From JABMRF01 sp964434235 (GTDB taxonomy: Bacteria > Patescibacteriota > Patescibacteriia > UBA11705 > JABHMO01), in contig CAYSUN010000005.1 of assembly GCA_964434235.1 (NCBI GenBank), positions 1 to 40,657 on the forward strand: DNA of 40,657 nt. The letters run 5' to 3'. The notes beneath the pieces were generated by a model that saw nothing but the letters and a program-made list of their open reading frames with translations, did no database searches and was not told the DNA's origin. Shown here piece by piece: positions 23,730 through 31,063 of the stretch (its first letter is position 1; the number at the start of each line of letters is the position of its first letter). Both the position numbers and the translations under genes were made by a program.

Positions 23730-24861
23730 TAAAAAATATTTAGAATTTCCACAGTTTTTGGATAATGATCTTGAAGGCTTTTTCTTTATATTCCCAAATA
23801 AATATCCTAAAGTAGTAAAATTGTATAAAGATATTGCTAAAAAGGTATATGATAATCCAAAGCTGTTTAGAGAGATTGGCGATGAACATTATCGAGAGTT
23901 GGATTTAGCGTTTGATAAAATTAAGGGTGATTATGATAAAAATTACGAAAAAGCTAAAAAGGCTGGATTAGAAGAAGAGTTGGAGTTTTTAACTAGCATT
24001 GATCAGCGATTGAATAAAATGTATTGTTTTCGTTTTTGGATTATTAATTATCTTTTTCCAGATGGACCTTTGCATGGTTTTTATGTAGAAAATTTAAAAA
24101 ATTATGCACGTCGTTTAGTCAATGATGTTGACCTTGATATTCATGATTATGAGGAAAAATATTTATCTATACAACGAGATTTATTACAAAATGATTATGC
24201 TGATTTGTATCTGCAAAATGCATTAAGATGTGTCGATTTATTTAAAGCATTGCAAGCTGAGTTTAAAACAAAAAAAATAATAGAAAAAATTAAACCTTTG
24301 ATTGAAAAGCAGGACAACGTAAGTAATAAAAAAATATATCAACTATTGGAGCCAATATTTGATATGGCGGAAGGCAAGGGATTATTGGCTAAAAAATTGC
24401 AAAAGTACATGGCAATTGCCATATCTCAGTCAAAATGGAGAAAAAATAGAATGCCTTTTTACACATTAATAATACATGCTATTGAATTTTCTGAGCAAAA
24501 CAAAAAATTAAAAGAACGATATGAACAAGGTCGGGAAAGAATAAATAGTTATTTAAGTTTGGCAAAGAATGTCTTTACTAAACAAGAATATGAAGAACTA
24601 GAAATTAGCTATGAGATGGTTAAAAATTTTTCTGTATACAAAGATGTGATGGGACAAATTGACCCTAGAATGTTACCTTTCTGGATAAATTCGATAAATT
24701 TGCGAGCAGAAAATATAGTAAAAGAAATGGGTAAAGGTTATGTGGTCAAGGAAGGTGGACCTGGTGCATTTTATTATTTCCTGTCTTGGTATTTACCTGC
24801 AAAGTTAAAAGTTAAAATTTATACTGTTGATACAACTGACTTTGATATTAATAAAATTTAA
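23719..24861 (+). CDS. Helical orphan of the phosphohistidine cluster
   Basis: A 380-residue, mostly helical, charged protein that I do not recognise. The start is the ATG at 23719 with AAGGGA just upstream, inside the end of the ATPase gene in another frame; this overlap implies translational coupling. Landmarks are FPQFLDNDLEGFFFIFPNKY at the start, FRFWIINYLFPDGPLHGFY (about 108-126), QSKWRKNRMPFYTLIIHA and, near the end, GGPGAFYYFLSWYLPAKL. There is no signal peptide. It may be the substrate or partner of the ATPase-swivel fusion. Confidence 0.7.
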   Translation: MKIDKKYLEFPQFLDNDLEGFFFIFPNKYPKVVKLYKDIAKKVYDNPKLFREIGDEHYRELDLAFDKIKGDYDKNYEKAKKAGLEEELEFLTSIDQRLNKMYCFRFWIINYLFPDGPLHGFYVENLKNYARRLVNDVDLDIHDYEEKYLSIQRDLLQNDYADLYLQNALRCVDLFKALQAEFKTKKIIEKIKPLIEKQDNVSNKKIYQLLEPIFDMAEGKGLLAKKLQKYMAIAISQSKWRKNRMPFYTLIIHAIEFSEQNKKLKERYEQGRERINSYLSLAKNVFTKQEYEELEISYEMVKNFSVYKDVMGQIDPRMLPFWINSINLRAENIVKEMGKGYVVKEGGPGAFYYFLSWYLPAKLKVKIYTVDTTDFDINKI

Positions 24862-24870
24862 AATTTATTT

Positions 24871-25920
24871 ATGTTTGAACAACCACCACAACCAGATTTT
24901 AAACCTAGAGTGGAAATATTAGAAGATGGTCGAGAAAGATATACTATTCGAGTTAAACGGCCTGAAGCCAGAAGTCGTCAGGTTAAAGACGCTAAAACAA
25001 GAATTGAACAAACTAAAGATGGTTATTTGCATACTCAAGATATTGTTGATTATGAAAAGTTAATGGGAGGCGTGGGTTCACCAGAGTCAATGGAAATGGA
25101 TGAGCCAAAACTAGAAATTGCTTTTGTCCGTCATTTAATGCATACCGAAAACATCGTGCCAGAAGAAGCCAAGGAAGAATTCAAACCAAGAGTGAAGAAA
25201 ATGCTTGATGAAATGGCAATTAACGATAAAACTAAAGTTTTTATTGTTACAACCGAAGTAGGACAATTCCAATATACAGCTGAAGGTTTGCGAAAAGATC
25301 GTAGAACTGAGCAAACAGCAGAAGTGATTCGTGAAGAATTGAAAAATCGAGGTATTGAATATGAATTAAATAATATTGACGGTGAAGGAACTGAGGGAAT
25401 TGCACCTATGATTCAATATAATTTTGCTGAAATGCCAGTAGATAGTTCAAGGCTTGCAGAAGTAAAAGAACAAATGAAAGCCAATAAGGTTGCTAAAGAA
25501 TCTGGTAATTTATTACCGTTTCCAGATGCACCCAAATTACCACCATTTGTTCAAGCTTCCTTTGCTAAAGATGTTAAAGAGTTAGATTACCAAACTGGTG
25601 TTCTAGAAGTTTCTAGTGCAACGGTGGCTAGAAATCTAAAGGGTTTTGATCAAATCGAACAATATTTTTTGCAAGGAGAAGGCAAAAAAATAATTGATAA
25701 AGGTGAAAAAATTGTGGTAATCGTAGTTGCTCATGGACAGATGGGTACAAATATGAGTGAGGCCTTAAGTGAGACAACAAATAAAGAATTTCCAATATTA
25801 ATCGCTACTACTGGAGCTTATTGGCGGGTTAGAGTTGCTGAAGATAACAATGGAAAAAGAGTTGAAGAGTTTATTTTTGAAACTGGTAAAAAGAGTACAG
25901 GTTTATTTAAAGGAATTTAA
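24871..25920 (+). CDS. Atypical histidine-phosphatase-fold protein
   Basis: A 349-residue protein. After an 80-residue N-terminal extension rich in Arg and Lys, strand LEIAFV leads to Arg87-His88 (RHLMHTEN), the place of the RHG motif with Leu replacing Gly. DRRTEQTAEVIREEL matches the Arg-x-x-Gln-Thr-Ala helix of phosphoglycerate-mutase-like phosphatases, and VVIVVAHGQMGTN with His288 gives the second catalytic His. The central part (about 160-250) is longer than usual. The fold includes SixA, which removes phosphate from phosphohistidine; in this operon that activity would fit the swivelling-domain carriers. Activity despite the changed motif is uncertain. Confidence 0.7.
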   Translation: MFEQPPQPDFKPRVEILEDGRERYTIRVKRPEARSRQVKDAKTRIEQTKDGYLHTQDIVDYEKLMGGVGSPESMEMDEPKLEIAFVRHLMHTENIVPEEAKEEFKPRVKKMLDEMAINDKTKVFIVTTEVGQFQYTAEGLRKDRRTEQTAEVIREELKNRGIEYELNNIDGEGTEGIAPMIQYNFAEMPVDSSRLAEVKEQMKANKVAKESGNLLPFPDAPKLPPFVQASFAKDVKELDYQTGVLEVSSATVARNLKGFDQIEQYFLQGEGKKIIDKGEKIVVIVVAHGQMGTNMSEALSETTNKEFPILIATTGAYWRVRVAEDNNGKRVEEFIFETGKKSTGLFKGI

Positions 25921-25923
25921 AAT

Positions 25924-26994
25924 ATGAAAATAGCAGATTTAAAAAATATTCAATACTGGGCAGAGGAGTATAAGATCCCTTTATTTTTTATAAGTAGCAG
26001 TGTTGACGATTTTGCTGATAATGTTTTGTTTTTGTATAGCAATAAAACTGCACGCGTTTATACTTTGGACAAAAGACACTCAAGTGATGAGCAGTTAGGT
26101 TACAAGTTTTTTATGAGGAAAAATGGTTTTGAAAAATATTTTGCTCAAGTTGAAAAAGCTAAAAAAAATACTTTGAGTTTTGTTGACCAAGTTAAATTAA
26201 AGAACTTAGCCCAACTATCCGATGAAAAATTACAAGAATTATTTTGGCAATCGTTAGAAGTATTATTTGAGTTTAGCCAAGTATATTTAAAGACTGAAGC
26301 TAATAAAATGACTGGCTTTGCGAATGAAACTGATAAAAAGATTTTGAGAAAATTAAATAAAACAGCAGAAATACGATTGGAGCTTAAAACTGTTATTGAA
26401 CAATTATATTTTGTTATTTTTGGTTTAATTTTAAAGCAAATCGCTAAAAGAGTTAAGCTGACTGTGGATGATATGTTTTTTTATACTATGGAAGAATTAA
26501 CTGAATTAATGCAGAAAAAGAAAAAGATTGTAGTCCAAAAAAGGAAAAAAGGTTATATCTTATTTAAATTTAAAGGAAAGAAAGAAATTATTGTTGGATC
26601 TAAGTTTAAAAAATACAAACAATATATTGCTAACAAAGAAAAATCTAATTTTCAAAATAAAGAATTAGTTGGCGTTACCGTTAGTAGAGGAAATGCTAAA
26701 GGTAAAGTTGTTTTATTACTGCACAACAAAAGGAATTTAAATAAAGAAGTGAAAGCTTTTAAGAAAGGAAGTGTTTTGGTAACAGAAATGACTAGGCCGA
26801 ATTCAATTTTAGCTTGTAAAAAAGCGGTAGCAATTATTACTGATGAAGGTGGAATTACTTGTCACGCTGCGATTGTTAGTCGAGAGTTGGGAATACCGTG
26901 CATAGTTGGAACAAAAATTGCCACTAAAGTTTTGAAAAATGGTGATTTGGTGGAAGTTGATGCTAATAAGGGGGTAGTTAAAATTTTAAAATAG
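25924..26994 (+). CDS. Helical domain fused to a phosphohistidine swivelling domain
   Basis: A 356-residue protein. The N-terminal region (about 1-240) is helical, with LSDEKLQELFWQSLEVLFEF, a stretch around RLELKTVIEQLYFVIFGLILKQIAKRV and MEELTELMQKKK, then KGYILFKFKGKKEIIVG. This resembles the central part of CPR PEP-synthase-like and rifampin-phosphotransferase-like proteins, which holds the phosphate acceptor. The C-terminal domain (about 248-356) is the swivelling domain: VTEMTRPNSILA, then TDEGGITCHAAIVSRELGIPC with His314. It starts 3 nt after the phosphatase-like gene. It lacks an ATP-grasp domain, which the separate gene at 27764 could supply. Confidence 0.82.
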   Translation: MKIADLKNIQYWAEEYKIPLFFISSSVDDFADNVLFLYSNKTARVYTLDKRHSSDEQLGYKFFMRKNGFEKYFAQVEKAKKNTLSFVDQVKLKNLAQLSDEKLQELFWQSLEVLFEFSQVYLKTEANKMTGFANETDKKILRKLNKTAEIRLELKTVIEQLYFVIFGLILKQIAKRVKLTVDDMFFYTMEELTELMQKKKKIVVQKRKKGYILFKFKGKKEIIVGSKFKKYKQYIANKEKSNFQNKELVGVTVSRGNAKGKVVLLLHNKRNLNKEVKAFKKGSVLVTEMTRPNSILACKKAVAIITDEGGITCHAAIVSRELGIPCIVGTKIATKVLKNGDLVEVDANKGVVKILK

Positions 26995-27025
26995 AAAAGC
27001 GATCTACCGGTGAGGGTAAATCGCT
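26990..27025 (-). terminator. Terminator of the minus-strand histidine phosphatase gene
   Basis: AGCGAT (26998-27003) pairs with ATCGCT (27020-27025), with an inner TACC/GGTA. Read on the minus strand, it is followed by TTTTCTATTTT. Confidence 0.7.
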
Positions 27026-27038
27026 GTGTGAATGTCAG

Positions 27039-27632
27039 TTAATCGAACTCAACCTCCATATGCTTACCTAGTTCAAGCATTGGACAGTCCTCATCAGTCA
27101 GAGCTTTTACAATGACCTGCTCGTAACCCTGATGTGTGACAATGAGAAAAGTTTTCTGTCCATCTTTCTGAGCTTGACGAACACTCTCAACCACTCGCAT
27201 AGCTGGATTTCTGATCAAGTGCGGAGCATGTTTGAGAATCGCTTGCGTGGAACCAAGCTTTTTTACATCAGTTTTGAATCCAGGATAAATATTCTCTGAA
27301 TTAGGACCATAAAGCTTTTGGTATGTGGAATCCTCTTCATTTGTATTGAAAAAATCAGCATGAACAATTCTTTTTTGAATTGTGATCCTGTAGTCACCAA
27401 ATGCTTCCGTTATAGAAATAAAAGTATCCATTCCACGTAGGCTACCAGAAACCAACGCTAAATCAATTCCATCATCACGATGCACAGTTGCTCTTGGTGG
27501 AAGAAAATGTTTGTCAGCAATTTCATCTGCCGTTGCTTCAATTTGTTCGCGACCATTGTCGGACAGTGGTCCATCGCCATACTTCTGTTTTACATACTCA
27601 CCATGACGAACGATAAAAACTGTACAACTCAT
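27039..27632 (-). CDS. Histidine phosphatase superfamily protein
   Basis: A 197-residue protein with FIVRHGEY at the start (Arg9-His10-Gly11), PLSDNGREQIEATADEI, a SGSLRGMDT helix start where these enzymes place a phosphate-binding Arg, and IVTHQGYEQV with His167. The catalytic Arg and His pair is therefore complete. Substrates in the family range from sugar phosphates to phosphohistidine (SixA). It lies on the opposite strand between two genes of the phosphohistidine cluster, with a consensus promoter, AAGGAG before its ATG and a terminator of its own. It is clearly GC-richer than both neighbours, so its presence there may be chance or a separately acquired part of the cluster. Confidence 0.87.
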   Translation of the reverse strand: MSCTVFIVRHGEYVKQKYGDGPLSDNGREQIEATADEIADKHFLPPRATVHRDDGIDLALVSGSLRGMDTFISITEAFGDYRITIQKRIVHADFFNTNEEDSTYQKLYGPNSENIYPGFKTDVKKLGSTQAILKHAPHLIRNPAMRVVESVRQAQKDGQKTFLIVTHQGYEQVIVKALTDEDCPMLELGKHMEVEFD

Positions 27633-27688
27633 GATGTATCTCCTTGTTTGATAGATTGAAATTTAAACGATCCGATTCTCAACTTTGT

Positions 27689-27717
27689 ATTATATAATAA
27701 ACCTCATAATTTGTCAA
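27689..27717 (-). promoter_or_regulatory. Consensus promoter of the histidine phosphatase gene
   Basis: On the minus strand, TTGACA (27717-27712), a 17-bp spacer and TATAAT (27694-27689). All twelve consensus positions match. Confidence 0.88.
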
Positions 27718-27734
27718 TAATAAATTTAATATTA

Positions 27735-27743
27735 TGCTAATAT
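27735..27743 (+). promoter_or_regulatory. Possible extended -10 promoter of the ATP-grasp gene
   Basis: TGC followed by TAATAT (27738-27743), 21 nt before the ATG at 27764 and divergent from the phosphatase promoter. Confidence 0.4.
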
Positions 27744-27763
27744 TAGATAAATATTGAATAAAT

Positions 27764-28699
27764 ATGCTTACACAAAACTTCAAACAATTAACTAAAAAGA
27801 ACGTAAGTAGTGCTGGTGGCAAAGGTGCATCTCTTGGTGAAATGACAAAAGTTGGAATCCCTGTTCCACCTGGTTTTGTTGTTTTAGCTTCTGCCTTTGA
27901 ACAGTTTTTAACTGAAACTGATTTGAATGTTGAAGTTGATTCTGCTTTGAAAAGAGTGAATCCTGAAAATATTAACTCAGTAGAAAAAGCATCTAAATCA
28001 ATTCAAGATATGATCTATGATGCGATTATGCCTAAAGATATTGCGCTTGAAGTTACAAAAGAATTTGCTAAATTAAAGACAACTTACGTTGCAGTTCGCA
28101 GTTCAGCCACCGCGGAAGACTCAGCAATTGCTAGTTGGGCAGGGGAGCTGGATAGCTATTTAAATGTTGATAAAAATAATTTACTTGAGTCAGTTAAAAA
28201 ATGCTGGGCTTCTTTATTTACACCACGAGCAATATTTTATCGTTTTGAAAAGCAACTTCATAAACAAAAAGTTTCAGTGGCTGTTGTTGTTCAAAAAATG
28301 GTGCAGTCGGAAGTCTCAGGCATTACCTTTACAGTTCATCCAGTGACTCAAGATAGAAATCAAATGATTATTGAGGTAGGTTGGGGTCTTGGTGAAGCAA
28401 TTGTTGGCGGTATGATTACGCCTGACACGTATGTTATCGATAAAAAGGCGGGTAAGATTATTGATAAAAATGTTTCTGAACAAAAGACGATGATAGTTAG
28501 AAATAAAAATGGCGTTAATCAAGTTGTTGTGCCAAAAAACAAACAAGTTAAACAAAAAATTACTGATCAACAGATAAAAAAGATTGCTAAAGTATTTCTA
28601 AATATTGAAAAACATTATAAAAAGCCACAGGATATTGAATGGGCTATGGCCAAAGGTAAACTTTATATTGTTCAGTCTAGGCCAATAACAACTTTGTAA
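27764..28699 (+). CDS. Stand-alone PEP synthase-type ATP-grasp domain
   Basis: A 311-residue protein equal to the N-terminal pyruvate/phosphate dikinase ATP-binding domain (PF01326 type). Visible motifs: SSAGGKGASLGEM with Lys20, GIPVPPGFVV, VAVRSSATAEDS with Arg112, SGITFTVHP, GWGLGEAIVGGMITPDTYV with Glu211, QDIEWA and VQSRPITTL with Arg306. It stops exactly where the domain normally ends, while PEP synthase continues for about 480 residues with the swivelling and PEP-binding domains, so this is a natural domain boundary rather than a random truncation. It probably passes phosphate from ATP to a His on a separate swivelling-domain protein; the fusions at 22461 and 25924 are the nearest candidates (inference). 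Confidence 0.9.
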   Translation: MLTQNFKQLTKKNVSSAGGKGASLGEMTKVGIPVPPGFVVLASAFEQFLTETDLNVEVDSALKRVNPENINSVEKASKSIQDMIYDAIMPKDIALEVTKEFAKLKTTYVAVRSSATAEDSAIASWAGELDSYLNVDKNNLLESVKKCWASLFTPRAIFYRFEKQLHKQKVSVAVVVQKMVQSEVSGITFTVHPVTQDRNQMIIEVGWGLGEAIVGGMITPDTYVIDKKAGKIIDKNVSEQKTMIVRNKNGVNQVVVPKNKQVKQKITDQQIKKIAKVFLNIEKHYKKPQDIEWAMAKGKLYIVQSRPITTL

Positions 28700-28704
28700 A
28701 TATT

Positions 28705-29148
28705 ATGCAATTCCTTTTAACTTACACTTATCTCATGGACATAGAGCAAGTTGAAAAACAGATGCAAATTTTGTGGGACCGTTATCAAGAAATAATTGCT
28801 TTGCCTAATTGGCAAGATCTTAACGAAGCTCGAGCGATTTTGTATTTACTTGGCCAAATTTATTGTGAGAAAATAGCAGTTGAGGCTATTGAAAGACGAT
28901 TGCATCTTTTGGCAAAACCCATAGACTTAATTGAGTTTCTTAGTTTAGTTGATGGCGAACATCCTGACTTGATTCATTATCGTGAGGATAAAAATTTTAA
29001 GCTTTTGGAAGATTATTACCGAGTTATAAAAAAATTTAAAAATAAATGTGTAGGTGGCGAATATTATCTTGATGAGGAAAAATTTATTGAATTGTACAAT
29101 CGATATAATCCAAATAAAAATAAAATAGGATATCGCGGAAAATTTTGA
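28705..29148 (+). CDS. Small orphan after the ATP-grasp gene
   Basis: A 147-residue helical protein without a known motif. Its first helix (QVEKQMQILWDRYQEIIAL) and a region with IEFLSLVDGEHPDLIHYRED can be seen. The start could instead be the ATG at 28735 (137 residues); neither has a Shine-Dalgarno. It begins 5 nt after the ATP-grasp gene and ends 1 nt before the transposase gene. Confidence 0.6.
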   Translation: MQFLLTYTYLMDIEQVEKQMQILWDRYQEIIALPNWQDLNEARAILYLLGQIYCEKIAVEAIERRLHLLAKPIDLIEFLSLVDGEHPDLIHYREDKNFKLLEDYYRVIKKFKNKCVGGEYYLDEEKFIELYNRYNPNKNKIGYRGKF

Positions 29149-29149
29149 A

Positions 29150-29731
29150 ATGACCAAAAGATTATATAAAAATAAATATCGTGTTGATACAACCAGATTG
29201 CGAAATTGGGATTATTCAAGAAATGGGATTTATTCGATTACCATTTGTACGAAAAATAAAATACCATATTTTGGAGAAATTAAAAATCAGCAAATGAATT
29301 TAAATGAATTGGGTGAAATTGCGGAAAAATGTTGGATGGAAATTACCAAACATTTTCCTTTTGTAAAATTGAATGAATTTGTTGTAATGCCAAATCACAT
29401 TCATGGTATAATTATAATCGATAAAAATGTGGAGGCATACGTAGAGGCGCACGTAGCGGCGCACGTAGAGGCGCAAGATTTTGCGCCTCTACGTGCAAAT
29501 CCGCAATACAACAAATTCGGTCCGCAATCAAAAAATTTGGCATCAATTGTTCGGGGATTTAAGGTCGGTGTAACAAAATGGGCACGAGAAAACAATATAG
29601 AATTTTTTTGGCAAAAACTTTATTATGATAATATTGTCCGGAATGAGAAAGCTTACGAAAATATAAAAAATTATATTCGATTAAATCCTCAAAATTGGGA
29701 AAAAGATAGGAATAACGATATATGGATTTGA
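29150..29731 (+). CDS. REP-associated tyrosine transposase (RAYT, IS200-like)
   Basis: A 193-residue protein of the Y1 transposase family. RNWDYSRNGIYSITICT is the typical N-terminus, VVMPNHIHGIIII holds the metal-binding His83-x-His85, and WQKLYYDNIVRNEKAYENIKNYIRLNPQNW holds the catalytic Tyr (158 or 159) and the usual RAYT end. The enzyme cuts single-stranded DNA at REP hairpins. Residues 94-109 are four repeats of Val-[Glu/Ala]-Ala-x encoded by a 12-nt tandem repeat, followed by a perfect palindrome; this part is extra compared with relatives and is probably a REP-like element inserted in frame. All catalytic residues remain. It overlaps the AlkD gene by 10 nt. Confidence 0.9.
   Translation: MTKRLYKNKYRVDTTRLRNWDYSRNGIYSITICTKNKIPYFGEIKNQQMNLNELGEIAEKCWMEITKHFPFVKLNEFVVMPNHIHGIIIIDKNVEAYVEAHVAAHVEAQDFAPLRANPQYNKFGPQSKNLASIVRGFKVGVTKWARENNIEFFWQKLYYDNIVRNEKAYENIKNYIRLNPQNWEKDRNNDIWI
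29429..29496. repeat. 12-nt tandem repeat and perfect REP-like palindrome within the RAYT gene
   Basis: Four 12-nt units occupy 29429-29476 (GTGGAGGCATAC, GTAGAGGCGCAC, GTAGCGGCGCAC, GTAGAGGCGCAA). The end of this run forms the left arm (29461-29476, GCACGTAGAGGCGCAA) of a perfect 16-bp stem with 29481-29496, loop GATT. GTAGAGGCGCAA-type palindromes are known dispersed repeats in many bacteria. Confidence 0.9.
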
Positions 29732-30432
29732 AAATTAAAGATTTACAAAAACAAATTAAACAGCATCAAAATCCAGCCAGAGCCAAGTCTAATCTTTGGT
29801 TTTTTAAGACTGGCAAAGGTGAATATGGCGAGGGTGATAAATTTTTAGGCTTAATTATGGCGCAACAAAGAGCTTTAGCAAAAAAATTTGTTGATTTACA
29901 ATTAGCTGATTTGATTCCACTTGTGAAAAGTCCTTGGCACGAAGAGCGCATGATTGGTCTTTTGATTTTAACTTATAAATTTCCCAAAGCAAAAGTTAAA
30001 GAAAAGAAACAAATATTTGATTTTTACATTAAATATAGGCAAGCTGTTAATAATTGGGATTTGGTTGATCTGACAGCGCCTAGAGTTGTTGGCGAATATT
30101 TAGTAGATAAAGATCGGTCAATTTTAATGAAGTATGCTAAGTCCAAAGATTTATGGGAAAAAAGAATTGCAATTTTAGCAACTTTTAGTTTTATCAAAAG
30201 AGGCGACTTCCAAGACTCATTAAAAATTGCTAAGATCCTTTTGCTTGATAAGCATGATTTGATTCACAAGGCCATTGGTTGGATGCTTCGAGAAATTGGA
30301 AAAAAAGACCAAGCTGTTGAAGAGGCTTTTTTGCGAGAATATTATAAAAAAATGCCAAGAACAATGCTTCGTTATTCGATTGAAAAATTTGCAGAACCTT
30401 TGCGAGTTAAATATTTAAAAGGAAAAATATAA
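29722..30432 (+). CDS. AlkD-like DNA glycosylase (DNA alkylation repair)
   Basis: A 236-residue HEAT-like helical protein of the DNA alkylation repair family (PF08713), which removes alkylated bases such as 3- and 7-methyl purines. Landmarks are KFLGLIMAQQRALAKKF, SPWHEERMIGLLIL, NNWDLVDLTAPRVVG with the Trp/Asp pair that lines the catalytic cleft, then KDLWEKRIAILATFSFIKRG, and HKAIGWMLREIGKKD, where Trp-Met-Leu-Arg-Glu is a strong family signature. The start at 29722 overlaps the RAYT gene by 10 nt. Length is normal. Confidence 0.9.
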   Translation: MDLKIKDLQKQIKQHQNPARAKSNLWFFKTGKGEYGEGDKFLGLIMAQQRALAKKFVDLQLADLIPLVKSPWHEERMIGLLILTYKFPKAKVKEKKQIFDFYIKYRQAVNNWDLVDLTAPRVVGEYLVDKDRSILMKYAKSKDLWEKRIAILATFSFIKRGDFQDSLKIAKILLLDKHDLIHKAIGWMLREIGKKDQAVEEAFLREYYKKMPRTMLRYSIEKFAEPLRVKYLKGKI

Positions 30433-30446
30433 ATAATTTATTAATT

Positions 30447-31040
30447 ATGAAAAAAGTTTTTTTAGTTTTATTCATTCTTTTGGTTGCCAATGCGTGCAGT
30501 TTAGGACAATCTGAAAATACAAATTCTAAATCTGAATTTTCTGAAGAACAAAACCCAATTGTCTCTGATAATTCAATAGCTAATGTCGACGAAGCAGTAG
30601 CAACTGAATCGATTGAAACTGATTTTGATTTAACTGGATGGCAAGATTTTGTTTCCAATGTTGTACAGGCTGATTTTAAGTTTCATAAAAATTTTTATTA
30701 TAAACAAATTGATCAACCTGATTTAGATTTTTTAGTTTATAGATTTGCTAAAAATGAAGAAGCTTTGGATCAAGTTTATATTAATCCTGAGAATGCTAAA
30801 ATTATAGATTTTTATGTTGGAAACCAAGTCGCTGGTGATAATCTTTTGCAAAGTAAATCAGATTATAACGATTACCAAGTAATTAAAGTTAATGGGTTAT
30901 CAGGTGTTTCGTATTTGATTGGTTCAGCCAAAGTTGTAATTCTTGTTCAAGATAATAAGCATTATAAATTTGTATCTTACACAGACGAATATCATGATAT
31001 TTTGGATAAAATGGTTTCTACTTTTCAATTAAATAAATAA
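30447..31040 (+). CDS. Putative lipoprotein
   Basis: A 197-residue protein with a lipoprotein-like signal: MKKVF, a hydrophobic core and VANAC, where Cys17 would be lipidated. A Ser/Asn/Glu-rich linker follows (about 18-55), then a small beta-rich domain with FKFHKNFYYK, VKVNGLSGVSYLIG-like strands and a VSTFQLNK end. This arrangement is common for CPR lipoproteins of unknown role. It sits 14 nt after the alkD-like gene in a compact operon. Confidence 0.75.
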   Translation: MKKVFLVLFILLVANACSLGQSENTNSKSEFSEEQNPIVSDNSIANVDEAVATESIETDFDLTGWQDFVSNVVQADFKFHKNFYYKQIDQPDLDFLVYRFAKNEEALDQVYINPENAKIIDFYVGNQVAGDNLLQSKSDYNDYQVIKVNGLSGVSYLIGSAKVVILVQDNKHYKFVSYTDEYHDILDKMVSTFQLNK

Positions 31041-31063
31041 ATTATTATATTTAAAATAGTCAC

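Noticed and set aside
27764..28699. Truncated PEP synthase pseudogene
   Set aside because: The frame ends at the natural domain boundary, all ATP-grasp motifs are intact and the following gene starts 5 nt later, so it looks like a working single-domain protein.
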